From CADAWZ01 sp045114665 (lineage in GTDB: Bacteria > Vulcanimicrobiota > CADAWZ01): 8,661 nt of DNA. Made by a program: the position numbers and the translations under genes. Positions 1 through 5,285 of the stretch are shown here, one piece after another. How positions within the stretch are numbered: position 1 is the first letter of the stretch; every line of letters starts with the position of its first letter. Location: contig JBGUKW010000248.1 of NCBI GenBank assembly GCA_045114665.1, positions 1 through 8,661 of the forward strand, written 5' to 3'. The notes below the pieces were generated by a model. It did not search any database and had not been told where the DNA came from. It worked only from the letters and a program-made list of their open reading frames with translations.

Positions 1-86
1 CAAACATCTTTTTATGGAGCGCTTTATTCGTTTTAAGCGCAGGCTGCATCGTTTTTACTTTCTTTAAAAGAAAACGAAATAAATAA
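1..86 (+). CDS. C-terminus of a sortase-anchored surface protein (partial)
   Basis: Only the last 27 codons are in the window; the frame starts at base 3 and stops at TAA 84-86. The peptide is a hydrophobic stretch of about 19 residues (NIFLWSALFVLSAGCIVFTF) followed by the basic tail FKRKRNK. This is the normal end of a Gram-positive wall-anchored protein, in which an LPXTG-like motif sits just before the membrane segment and sortase cuts it to link the protein to peptidoglycan. The LPXTG motif itself would lie just outside the window, so it is inferred. A C-terminal tail-anchored membrane protein is the alternative. A strong terminator follows 13 bases after the stop, so this gene ends the upstream operon and is transcriptionally separate from the rest. 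Confidence 0.72.
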   Translation, partial: NIFLWSALFVLSAGCIVFTFFKRKRNK

Positions 87-98
87 ACTTTGAAACGT

Positions 99-134
99 GA
101 AGTCCTAAGAAATTCTTAGGGCTTCTTTTTTTTT
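99..134 (+). terminator. Intrinsic terminator after the surface protein
   Basis: A near-perfect hairpin (GAAGTCCTAAGAA paired with TTCTTAGGGCTTC, one G-U pair) is followed by a run of nine T residues. It closes the operon that ends with the wall-anchored protein. Confidence 0.92.
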
Positions 135-153
135 AAAAAAAAAGGGTAGACCA

Positions 154-167
154 AAACTCATATTAAA
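154..167 (+). promoter_or_regulatory. CATATTA motif P1
   Basis: The sequence AAACTCATATTAAA has core CATATTA at 159-165. Upstream is an A-tract followed by TAGACCAAAACT, shared almost exactly with P4. Downstream is TGTAGAAG, similar to other copies. It is read as a -10 element for a sporulation/stress-like sigma factor (family consensus CATnnTA). The predicted transcript would start near 172. The repetition is seen; the function is inferred. Confidence 0.6.
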
Positions 168-170
168 TGT

Positions 171-290
171 AGAAGAAATATTTCTTTTCTTCCAGGTCCA
201 GATGCTGACCTTCCGTTTGAGAAGTACGGAGTTTGTCCGGAACCTCCAAAAACGGTAAATTCTGAAAGCTATGGCTATATTCCATTCTAT
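171..290 (+). repeat. 120-nt repeat, copy A (matches 8529-8648)
   Basis: This 120-nt segment aligns without gaps to 8529-8648 with about nine differences by eye. It begins with a hairpin (GAAGAAA/TTTCTTTTCTTC region), then GGTC-CAGATGCT-GACC (stem and 8-nt loop), then TCCGT/ACGGA. The 37 bases from 195 also recur at 539-575 with about four differences. Both full copies lie directly behind a CATATTA motif. It could be a structured RNA or the remnant of a coding segment: one frame is open from 195 to a TAA at 312-314 (39 codons beginning GPDADLPFEKYG), but copy B has TGA inside that frame. Confidence 0.8.
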
Positions 291-374
291 AAGGATGGAT
301 ACCCCCGTATGTAATCTAAGAACCCCACACATTTATGCGTGGGAGCATCAGAAGTGAGGAAAAGATTTTCTCTT
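172..374 (+). ncRNA. Putative short transcript 1 downstream of P1
   Basis: Boundaries are inferred: start about 7 nt after the P1 core, end at a weak hairpin (GAGGAAAAGATTTTCTC, then TTT) near 354-374. It contains repeat copy A and the CCCAC/GTGGG hairpin at 324-343. There is no start codon with a ribosome-binding site. A small peptide gene or gene fossil cannot be ruled out. Confidence 0.35.
324..343 (+). repeat. CCCAC...GTGGG hairpin, copy 1
   Basis: CCCACACATTTATGCGTGGG folds with one A-C mismatch. A close relative with perfect pairing (CCCACGC, loop, GCGTGGG) is at 8413-8432, with a similar loop and the same AACCC lead-in. It is a shared structural module at both ends of the window, with no U-tract after it. 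Confidence 0.65.
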
Positions 375-420
375 TACACAATTTGAGTTGGTGCCAATAG
401 TAAAAAAAATGCGCACATCA

Positions 421-434
421 AAACTCATATTAAA
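421..434 (+). promoter_or_regulatory. CATATTA motif P2
   Basis: AAACTCATATTAAA has its core at 426-432. Its upstream arm (GTGC, CAAT, GTAAAAAAA, then GCAC) closely matches that of P3, so P2 and P3 look like a recent duplication. The GTGC and GCAC pair and flank the A-tract. Confidence 0.6.
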
Positions 435-438
435 AGTG

Positions 439-497
439 GAAAGGTTTTCTCAATATATGAGATGAGTGCTTTTCAATTGTAAAAAAACATGTGCACT
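439..497 (+). ncRNA. Putative very short transcript 2 between P2 and P3
   Basis: If P2 is a promoter, transcription would begin near 439 and run into P3 within about 65 nt. No terminator with a U-tract is visible, so the RNA may read through into transcript 3. It has no repeat core and no credible reading frame. Confidence 0.2.
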
Positions 498-512
498 AAA
501 ACTCATATTAAA
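498..512 (+). promoter_or_regulatory. CATATTA motif P3
   Basis: AAAACTCATATTAAA has its core at 504-510. Predicted transcription start is near 517, giving a defined unit that ends at the strong hairpin at 605-649. Confidence 0.6.
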
Positions 513-538
513 AATAGGGAAAATGTTTTTTCCTTTTG

Positions 539-575
539 GGTCCAGATGCTGACCTTTCGTTCAAGAAGTACGGGG
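539..575 (+). repeat. Repeat core, copy C (partial)
   Basis: These 37 bases match 195-231 and 8553-8589 with about four differences. Similarity ends at about 575. Two of the changes fall in a predicted stem and turn Watson-Crick pairs into G-U pairs. Confidence 0.75.
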
Positions 576-604
576 AGAAGCACCGACTTTTTTCCGTATC
601 ATTA

Positions 605-649
605 TTTGGCAGAGACAAACTTTTTTGTTTGTTTTCTGCCAAACTTTTT
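605..649 (+). terminator. Strong intrinsic terminator of RNA 3
   Basis: TTTGGCAGA pairs with TCTGCCAAA and, inside it, ACAAAC pairs with GTTTGT across a T-rich loop. The hairpin is followed by C and five T residues. No gene ends just upstream, which supports a stand-alone RNA. Confidence 0.8.
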
Positions 650-669
650 GTAAAAAAAAACGATAGACC

Positions 670-684
670 AAAACTCATATTAAA
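670..684 (+). promoter_or_regulatory. CATATTA motif P4
   Basis: AAAACTCATATTAAA has its core at 676-682. The upstream context (TAGACCAAAACT after an A-tract) matches P1. It begins about 20 bases after the terminator of RNA 3. Confidence 0.6.
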
Positions 685-688
685 TATG

Positions 689-866
689 AGAAGAAAAACA
701 GATATCTTAGCTACCTATCCCTCCAGTAAGGGTAGTTGATATATACGTAGGGCACCGAGCTTGTCCCAATGATTTTTTCATTTGTCTGTTTTTACAGAAA
801 ATCTCCTTCCACTCTTTCAAGAAAATATTTTCACGCAGAGAATACATAGATTCTAGTGATTTTTTC
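689..866 (+). ncRNA. Putative short transcript 4 downstream of P4
   Basis: The sequence after P4 contains CTACC/GGTAG (about 710-734) and GGGCA/TGTCCC (about 750-768) pairings, then weak T-rich hairpins. The end is uncertain; the AGAAT/ATTCT hairpin with a nearby T-run at 839-866 is one candidate. It does not contain the repeat core of copies A to C. No coding potential is seen. Confidence 0.25.
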
Positions 867-1054
867 TAAAACCATTTATTTTTCGCCTATGTGTAAAAAA
901 AAGTAGACTTATTGTTTTTGAAAAAAGAGGGGCGGGAGATGGCTCTCAAATAAAAATACTAAAGATTAAACGGCTTTATTTTTTTCCTCTTGGGAAGAGG
1001 GTAGGGTTGTAGTTATTCAACTTAATGTTATGTTTTTGAAAGGGGTTTTTGTTT
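867..1054 (+). other. Leader region before the pilin-like gene
   Basis: No gene is seen. There is no CATATTA motif here, unlike upstream of most other units. A perfect CCTCTT-GGG-AAGAGG hairpin lies at 986-1000, with the T-run before rather than after it, so it is a leader structure and not a terminator. The SD AAAGGGG (about 1039-1045) serves the gene at 1055. No convincing promoter was found; transcription may come from P4 or an unrecognised site. Confidence 0.4.
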
Positions 1055-1273
1055 ATGGAACAATTCTTACAGCAATATGGTCTTGCCATTTTAACAGTAA
1101 TCATCGTGGCTATGTTAATCCTCATGGCAACGCCTATTGGTTCTTTGATTAAGAGTAATTTGTCAAATGTAATCAACACTTTTGTCAACACAGCACAGCA
1201 GGCTATTCAGAGTGGTAGCTGGAGTGATTCGAGCAAAGCTGCTAATGACTTAGGTAATGCAATCGGTCATTAA
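1055..1273 (+). CDS. Small pilin-like (Flp-type) membrane protein
   Basis: This 72-residue protein begins MEQFLQQYG and continues into a hydrophobic segment (about residues 9-30), with a polar, Asn/Ser/Ala-rich C-terminus. The placement of an acidic or polar pair plus Tyr-Gly just before the hydrophobic helix resembles the mature N-terminus of Flp/Tad pilins (..EYG..). It has no basic leader peptide. The ATG at 1055 is preferred because the AAAGGGG SD ends 9 bases upstream; a TTG at 1049 is too close. It has its own terminator and precedes the secretion ATPase, which suggests the main or most abundant subunit of the machine. Assignment as a pilin rests on motif and context. A small unrelated membrane protein is the alternative. 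Confidence 0.68.
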   Translation: MEQFLQQYGLAILTVIIVAMLILMATPIGSLIKSNLSNVINTFVNTAQQAIQSGSWSDSSKAANDLGNAIGH

Positions 1274-1308
1274 GGATTTGCCTTTTTTGAGATAGATTGG
1301 CTGAAAAT

Positions 1309-1341
1309 AAAAAAAAGAGGACGTGTTTCCTCTTTTTTTTT
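1309..1341 (+). terminator. Intrinsic terminator after the pilin-like gene
   Basis: A-rich GAGG pairs with CCTC plus a T-tract of nine. The T-run almost abuts P5, so one unit ends and the next starts within about 15 bases. Confidence 0.9.
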
Positions 1342-1345
1342 CTGA

Positions 1346-1361
1346 AAAAACTCATATTAAA
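1346..1361 (+). promoter_or_regulatory. CATATTA motif P5 (ATPase operon)
   Basis: AAAAACTCATATTAAA has its core at 1353-1359. Predicted transcription start is near 1366, leaving a short 5' leader of about 24 nt with SD AAGGGGG before the ATG at 1390. This position is what is expected of a promoter. Confidence 0.68.
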
Positions 1362-1389
1362 AATAAAAGAAAAATAAGGGGGAAATTTT

Positions 1390-2406
1390 ATGGAAAGAAT
1401 TTTTTTGGCAGATAATGTGTTTGGACCTTTGGAAACTCTTATTCAAAATAATGATATTACGGATATTGATTGGAATGGACGTGATTTATGGATAACCGAC
1501 CTGAATAAAGGACGTTATCTTTCAGAAATAAAGTTAGACCATTCTTTTTTAGAACAATTATCCATGAAAATAAGTAATCTTATGAATCAGACTTTTAACC
1601 AATACGAACCAAAGCTAGAAGCTGAGACAGATAAATTGCGTATATCTATCATCCATGAGGGCATCACTAATACCGGTATGAGTGTTTCAATCAGAAAAAC
1701 ACCGCCTATCAAACGTATCAATCGAGATATCATGTTAAAACAAGATTATTGTTCAGAAGTGGTAGACAATTTTATGCAAAATGCAATTAAAGCACATTGT
1801 AACATTTTTATTGCCGGACTGCCATCCGTAGGTAAAACCGAATACTTAAAAGCTCTTACAACTTACATTCCTGCCTCTGAGCGTGTTATTACGATAGAAG
1901 ATAATTTTGAAATCCGTTATTCACAGATAAATCCCGGAAAGGATTGTGTTGAACTAAGGGTGGGTGACAGACTTGATTATTCAGATTTAATAAAAGCGTG
2001 TTTGCGTCAAAATCCAAAATGGATTTTACTTAGCGAAGCTCGAGGCTCCGAAGTGACAGACCTACTAAAATCATTATCAACCGGCACTTATTGTCTCACG
2101 ACCGGACATGCTAACGATGCTATGAACATTCCTTCCCGTATGCTTAATATGATGGGAGAGTCAACGGAACGAAATATCGATGATATTTACACTTACATAG
2201 ATATTGGAGTCCTAATTAAGAAAGACGATACTGTGCAGCCAATCCATCGATGGATAGCCCAAATTGTTTTGTTTACACATGATGAAAAAAAAGGCAACAG
2301 AACTCATTTATTGTATGAGAATGGAACATTTCTTTTCTCTACATTACCAGAAGAATTACAGAAAAAGTTCAATGATGCAAATATAACTAATCCATTCCAA
2401 ATTTAG
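1390..2406 (+). CDS. Type II/IV secretion ATPase (VirB11/CpaF/TadA-like)
   Basis: This 338-residue cytoplasmic motor ATPase would drive assembly of pilin-like subunits. Visible motifs are the Walker A loop GLPSVGKT (143-150), the Asp-box-like VITIEDNFEI (about 166-175), a Walker B-like strand with the family signature SEARGSE (about 215-221), and a His-box TTGHAND (237-243). These are in the order expected for GspE/VirB11-family ATPases, and CpaF/TadA is the closest type. The N-terminal domain (1-130) is shorter than in many CpaF proteins. The usual GEvRG is SEARG here. The ATG is supported by AAGGGGG 7 bases upstream. It is followed after 27 bases by the platform protein, forming a two-gene operon behind P5. 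Conjugative VirB11 is less likely because no other type IV secretion genes are present. Confidence 0.92.
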   Translation: MERIFLADNVFGPLETLIQNNDITDIDWNGRDLWITDLNKGRYLSEIKLDHSFLEQLSMKISNLMNQTFNQYEPKLEAETDKLRISIIHEGITNTGMSVSIRKTPPIKRINRDIMLKQDYCSEVVDNFMQNAIKAHCNIFIAGLPSVGKTEYLKALTTYIPASERVITIEDNFEIRYSQINPGKDCVELRVGDRLDYSDLIKACLRQNPKWILLSEARGSEVTDLLKSLSTGTYCLTTGHANDAMNIPSRMLNMMGESTERNIDDIYTYIDIGVLIKKDDTVQPIHRWIAQIVLFTHDEKKGNRTHLLYENGTFLFSTLPEELQKKFNDANITNPFQI

Positions 2407-2433
2407 TTTTTTAGAAAGGAGACGTGGTTCTTA

Positions 2434-3978
2434 ATGCGAAAAAAAAAGTCTGAAACAGGAGCTGAAAAGGTAAGAAAGCGCAAGAAGCGTGCTAATAAAA
2501 AAAGTATTTTTTACCTTCTTAGTTTTAAGAATTTAAAGACCGAAATTAGTGGGTATGGTTATCATTACTCTATCAAATCCTTTGTGCTACAATTACTCAT
2601 CTCATTTGCCGTCATATTTATAGCAAGTTTAATTTATGAATTAAATTGGGTTCCAATTCTTTGTTTATTACTGATTGGAGCTATTTGCACTCCATATGTT
2701 ATCCTTGCCCAGTTTCGTTATTTGTATGAAGAAAAACGTTTTGCTGACGCCGGTGTATACATGACTCAAATGTTATACTCTTTTAAAAAGACTCCAAAAA
2801 TCTTAAATGCATTACAAGATACGCAAGGTGTATGTAGCAAAAAATGTAGCGACATAATTCAATATGCTATTGATTATATAAAAAAAGGCGACTACAAAGA
2901 AGATTTATATAAAGAAGCTTTTGCCCCAATTGAAAAAGAATATGGATGCGACCGGCTTTCAACCGTACATCGTTTTTTGAAACATGTAGAAGATGTGGGC
3001 GGTGAATACAGAAATGGTGTCAATCTTCTTTTAGATGATATCCAAAAATGGACTGAACGAACGTATTGTTACCAAAAAGACCGAAAAAGCATGAAATTTA
3101 AAGCAATGGTGGCTATTGTTCTGTGTATGGTTATTTGTGCTGTAATCATAAATTTATTGCCAGAACAATTTTCCATTACCGGATATCCTTTGTACCAGAT
3201 TTCAACAACAATCCTCCTGGCTATTTTCATTTTTATGTATTCTTTGATTCAATCAAAAATGAATGGACAATGGCTTAGAAAAACCAAAAGTTTAAAAGAT
3301 AAAAAAGTTGATTATTACAAAGACCTTGCTTCAGGAGCAAAAACACGCTCTTTATATATCAAAGTAATTCCTTTAATTGCTTTTACTATAATCGGTATCG
3401 GTTATTTGATTTTTGCAAAATCTTATGTTTATGCTCTTATCTGCTTGCTATTATTAACTTTTCTTATTTATTATCCTATCATGCAGATACGAACAGCAAA
3501 GAGAACCTTAAAGAGAGAAATAAACAAAGTTTTTCCGGATTGGATAAGAGATTTGTCTCTTAACCTGCAAATGCAGAATGTATATGTTGCAATCCGTGAC
3601 ACAACACCAAATACACCTTATGTTTTAAGAACGGAACTTGAATATTTATTGGAACAGATTGACAAAGACCCTGTATCTATCAAACCATATTATGATTTCC
3701 TGTCTGAATTTGATATTCCTGAAATCGCAACAAATATGAGCATGATTTACTCACTAAACAAATACGGTCGGGCAGACGCTGAAAAACAGATTAATACTCT
3801 GATTGAAAGAAACAGCAAACTTTTAGAAAAGTCTGAAATCTTAAAAAATAAAGACGAGATTGGAGTTACGGGATTTTTCCTTATGACTGTGCCTGAGTTA
3901 TGTACGGTGGTTAAATTATTGATAGATATGACTTTGATGCTCATGACTTTCCTTAGCATGACACAAAGTATGGTTTAA
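2434..3978 (+). CDS. TadB-TadC-like membrane platform protein (T2SS-F type)
   Basis: This 514-residue multi-pass protein has a very basic N-terminus (RKKK, KVRKRKKR). Hydrophobic segments are at about 48-68, 73-95, 224-244, 254-274, 308-327, 330-349 and 478-508. Two cytoplasmic blocks (about 97-220 and 352-475) precede membrane segments, as in tandem T2SS F-domain proteins. Tad systems normally use two separate platform proteins, TadB and TadC; this single length fits a fused pair. It would anchor the ATPase and guide subunit insertion. The start has an SD (AGAAAGGAG) about 12 bases upstream. It is the last gene of the P5 unit, and a terminator lies just behind the stop. The platform role follows from topology and the adjacent ATPase; sequence motifs alone are weak. 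Confidence 0.8.
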   Translation: MRKKKSETGAEKVRKRKKRANKKSIFYLLSFKNLKTEISGYGYHYSIKSFVLQLLISFAVIFIASLIYELNWVPILCLLLIGAICTPYVILAQFRYLYEEKRFADAGVYMTQMLYSFKKTPKILNALQDTQGVCSKKCSDIIQYAIDYIKKGDYKEDLYKEAFAPIEKEYGCDRLSTVHRFLKHVEDVGGEYRNGVNLLLDDIQKWTERTYCYQKDRKSMKFKAMVAIVLCMVICAVIINLLPEQFSITGYPLYQISTTILLAIFIFMYSLIQSKMNGQWLRKTKSLKDKKVDYYKDLASGAKTRSLYIKVIPLIAFTIIGIGYLIFAKSYVYALICLLLLTFLIYYPIMQIRTAKRTLKREINKVFPDWIRDLSLNLQMQNVYVAIRDTTPNTPYVLRTELEYLLEQIDKDPVSIKPYYDFLSEFDIPEIATNMSMIYSLNKYGRADAEKQINTLIERNSKLLEKSEILKNKDEIGVTGFFLMTVPELCTVVKLLIDMTLMLMTFLSMTQSMV

Positions 3979-4007
3979 AAAAAGGGGGAAATATCCCTCT
4001 TTTTTTT
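3977..4007 (+). terminator. Intrinsic terminator after the platform gene
   Basis: Seven A, GGGGG, loop AAATAT, CCCTC, then eight T. It starts at the stop codon of the platform gene. The A and T runs would make it work partly in both directions. Confidence 0.92.
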
Positions 4008-4023
4008 CGTTTTTTTTGTTTGA

Positions 4024-4040
4024 AAAAATCATATTAAAAG
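4024..4040 (+). promoter_or_regulatory. CATATTA motif P6 (small-protein operon)
   Basis: AAAAATCATATTAAAAG has its core at 4030-4036 and is followed by TAGAAG, as in P1 and P9. Predicted transcription start is near 4043, with SD AAAGGGG at 4063-4069 and a TTG start at 4080. Confidence 0.66.
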
Positions 4041-4079
4041 TAGAAGTATTTTTGTTTTTAAAAAAGGGGCGTGATTTCT

Positions 4080-4187
4080 TTGAATGATTTTTTGGAAGAA
4101 ATGGGTCTATCCATTGTATTTTTATTATTTTCGATTCCCATCATACTTTGTTTTATTTTATTATCAAATGGACTTTGTTGGGTTTAA
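4080..4187 (+). CDS. 35-residue pilin-like membrane peptide
   Basis: The TTG start gives MNDFLEEMG followed by a continuous hydrophobic segment and the end SNGLCWV. The first nine residues follow the same plan as 1055-1273 and 4367-4840: Met, two variable residues, two aliphatic or aromatic residues, two acidic or polar residues, an aromatic/Met, then Gly. The SD AAAGGGGCGTGAT lies directly upstream, and the TTG sits the same short distance behind TGAT as in the next three genes. It is essentially only a membrane helix, so it could be a minor subunit, a priming subunit or an accessory peptide. Its size makes it easy to miss, but the SD, the motif and its place in the operon support it. Confidence 0.66.
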   Translation: MNDFLEEMGLSIVFLLFSIPIILCFILLSNGLCWV

Positions 4188-4203
4188 AGGATGGTGATTT
4201 TTT

Positions 4204-4347
4204 TTGAAAGTCTTATTATCTGATTTCGGGCATACTGTTCTCGCCATATTAGGGGCTGTCATAGCAATAGGTATCATAACCGGGTGTATATATCTTATGG
4301 GGGAGGGCGTTTCTATAACTTTCGACCGGCTTTTGGCCGGAGTTTAA
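4204..4347 (+). CDS. 47-residue pilin-like membrane protein
   Basis: The TTG start gives MKVLLSDFG, then a hydrophobic segment (about 11-33) and a short tail ending DRLLAGV. The N-terminus matches the shared plan (aliphatic pair, acidic residue, aromatic, Gly). The SD GGATGGTGAT begins right after the stop of the previous gene, with 16 bases between them. The family is not recognised beyond resemblance to its neighbours. It is likely another subunit or assembly factor of the same machine, inserted in the membrane with the N-terminus at the surface. Confidence 0.66.
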   Translation: MKVLLSDFGHTVLAILGAVIAIGIITGCIYLMGEGVSITFDRLLAGV

Positions 4348-4366
4348 CAGAAAGAGGTGATTTTTC

Positions 4367-4840
4367 TTGGAAAATTTAATGGAAGAGTACGGAAAAACTA
4401 TTTTTCAGGTATTCATTGCTGTTATTGTGGTCGGGATGCTCTTCCTCTTTGTTCTTAGTGGAAATTCCAATTATGTAAACAGTGTTGATAAAAGCACTTA
4501 TAAAAATAGTACAGAAAAAACAATGGAAAATTATCGGGGACAAATAGCCCCTACCATTAAATTATCTGACCGCATAAACAAAGACGGAGAAGATGTATAC
4601 GAAACAAATCGAAACAATATTCACTTGATTCCCGGGGAAGGGTATCATGATTTTAAAAAAGACATTGAATTAACAGATAATGGCATTATCGTAAATTCAA
4701 ATCTAGTGAATTACAGAATACTTAGCACAGCTTTCGATTTTGCAAATCCAACCCCCGGATATTACCTGATAAAATATTGGTACAGGTCTTCCGTAAATGA
4801 TACGGTAACTGTATTTCTTGCAACCATAGTGGTTCATTGA
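4367..4840 (+). CDS. Pilin-like protein with extracellular domain (157 aa)
   Basis: From TTG 4367 the protein starts MENLMEEYG, has a hydrophobic segment at about 12-31, and then a polar domain of about 125 residues ending in beta-prone sequence (GYYLIKYWYRSSVNDTVTVF). This is the layout of a minor or tip pilin: a short N-terminal stub, a helix and an exposed globular domain. EEYG matches the mature Flp/TadE N-terminus. An ATG at 4379 would shorten the stub to MEEYG; TTG is preferred because the SD AGAGGTGAT has the same spacing as in the other genes of the operon. No leader peptide precedes the motif. It could be adhesive, but nothing in the sequence shows the ligand. Confidence 0.74.
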   Translation: MENLMEEYGKTIFQVFIAVIVVGMLFLFVLSGNSNYVNSVDKSTYKNSTEKTMENYRGQIAPTIKLSDRINKDGEDVYETNRNNIHLIPGEGYHDFKKDIELTDNGIIVNSNLVNYRILSTAFDFANPTPGYYLIKYWYRSSVNDTVTVFLATIVVH

Positions 4841-4861
4841 TTTTTTTTTGGAGGTGATTTC

Positions 4862-5200
4862 TTGAAACAATATATTGAAACTTTTGTTGATGTTATCGTG
4901 ATTTTATTTATTACTTTTATCAGTCTGCAGTTTATCTATGCAAATCTGCAAATTCAAAATGCAAAAAATTATCACCATAACGTAATAACCCAAATTGAAG
5001 CCAGTGATTGCAACCAAAACGTAATAAATCAATGTTCGAATGAAGCAGCTCAAAAGGGTTATTCGTTGTCTGTTAAAAACTGTACCACAAATAACCAGTT
5101 GGATGAAAGAAAATGTTATTATGTTTGCTTAACTTATAAGGTACCTATGGGGATTGTTGGTAAAACCAAATATTACACAGCAGAGGGATATGCAAGGTAG
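4862..5200 (+). CDS. DUF4320-like small membrane-anchored protein
   Basis: This 112-residue protein has one N-terminal hydrophobic segment (about 8-28) and an extracytoplasmic part with five cysteines between about residues 50 and 89 (around SDCNQN, NQCSNE, KNCTTN, RKCYYVC). Length, N-terminal anchor and the final motif (..KYYTAEGYAR) resemble DUF4320 proteins, which to my knowledge occur beside Tad-like ATPase genes in Clostridia; this is from memory. The odd cysteine count suggests at least one disulfide plus a free thiol. It starts at TTG behind a perfect GGAGGTGAT. The stop codon lies in the loop of a perfect 11-bp inverted repeat. It is probably a pseudopilin or assembly subunit of the same apparatus. 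Confidence 0.7.
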   Translation: MKQYIETFVDVIVILFITFISLQFIYANLQIQNAKNYHHNVITQIEASDCNQNVINQCSNEAAQKGYSLSVKNCTTNNQLDERKCYYVCLTYKVPMGIVGKTKYYTAEGYAR

Positions 5201-5213
5201 GTCTTGCATATCC
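5186..5213 (+). promoter_or_regulatory. Perfect 11-bp inverted repeat over the DUF4320 stop codon
   Basis: GGATATGCAAG, six bases, CTTGCATATCC. The stop codon TAG is in the loop and the right arm covers the -35-like TTGCAT (5204-5209). No T-run follows, so it is not a terminator. It could be an operator for a dimeric repressor or an mRNA-stabilising hairpin. Confidence 0.7.
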
Positions 5214-5232
5214 AAATAAAAAGTAGTATACT
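5204..5232 (+). promoter_or_regulatory. Candidate sigma-A promoter for the 5322-6973 operon
   Basis: TTGCAT, 17 bases, TATACT: near-consensus housekeeping hexamers at ideal spacing. Predicted start is near 5239. It is the only well-placed promoter for the downstream genes, which lack a CATATTA motif. It is sandwiched between the inverted repeat (overlapping the -35) and the palindrome at 5248-5261. Confidence 0.58.
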
Positions 5233-5233
5233 A

Positions 5234-5285
5234 AGAGAAACGAAAAACGAACATTTGTTCGTACTTTTTTCTTTCTCTTTTTTTT
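5234..5285 (+). terminator. Long A/T-rich hairpin with U-tract (terminator or attenuator)
   Basis: AGAGAAA pairs with TTTCTCT and AAAAA with TTTTT; the apex is CGAACA/TGTTCG, and eight T follow. It ends the small-protein operon, but also lies between the sigma-A-like promoter and the next gene, so it may act as an attenuator. The apex CGAACATTTGTTCG (5248-5261) also differs at one position from the Gram-positive LexA box CGAACRNRYGTTYG. Confidence 0.72.

Larger units (their letters stand above)
517..649 (+). ncRNA. Putative ~130-nt RNA 3
   Basis: This is the best-delimited short unit in the window, with a CATATTA motif just upstream and a strong intrinsic terminator at the end. It holds a diverged copy of the repeat core at 539-575. 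The GGTC/GACC stem is unchanged and the next stem (TTCGT/ACGGG) is kept through G-U pairs despite base changes, which favours RNA structure. A frame starting at TTG 536 is open but has no ribosome-binding site and runs through the terminator, so it is not called as a gene. Confidence 0.45.

Noticed and set aside
105..332. Minus-strand 75-residue open frame
   Set aside because: It overlaps the terminator and repeat copy A, has no ribosome-binding site, and starts in hairpin sequence.
536..739. 67-residue open frame starting at TTG 536
   Set aside because: There is no ribosome-binding site, it runs through the strong terminator at 605-649 and through P4, and its amino-acid make-up is not protein-like after the repeat core.
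939..953. Four-codon minicistron ATG GCT CTC AAA TAA after an SD-like AGAGGGGCGGGAG
   Set aside because: Too short to support; a leader peptide is conceivable but nothing else indicates attenuation.
976..1191. Minus-strand frame opposite the pilin-like gene
   Set aside because: It is a shadow of the + strand gene, without SD or family features.
1272..1288. Small AAGG/CCTT hairpin with T-run right after the pilin-like gene
   Set aside because: A four-base stem only; the hairpin at 1309-1341 is the convincing terminator.
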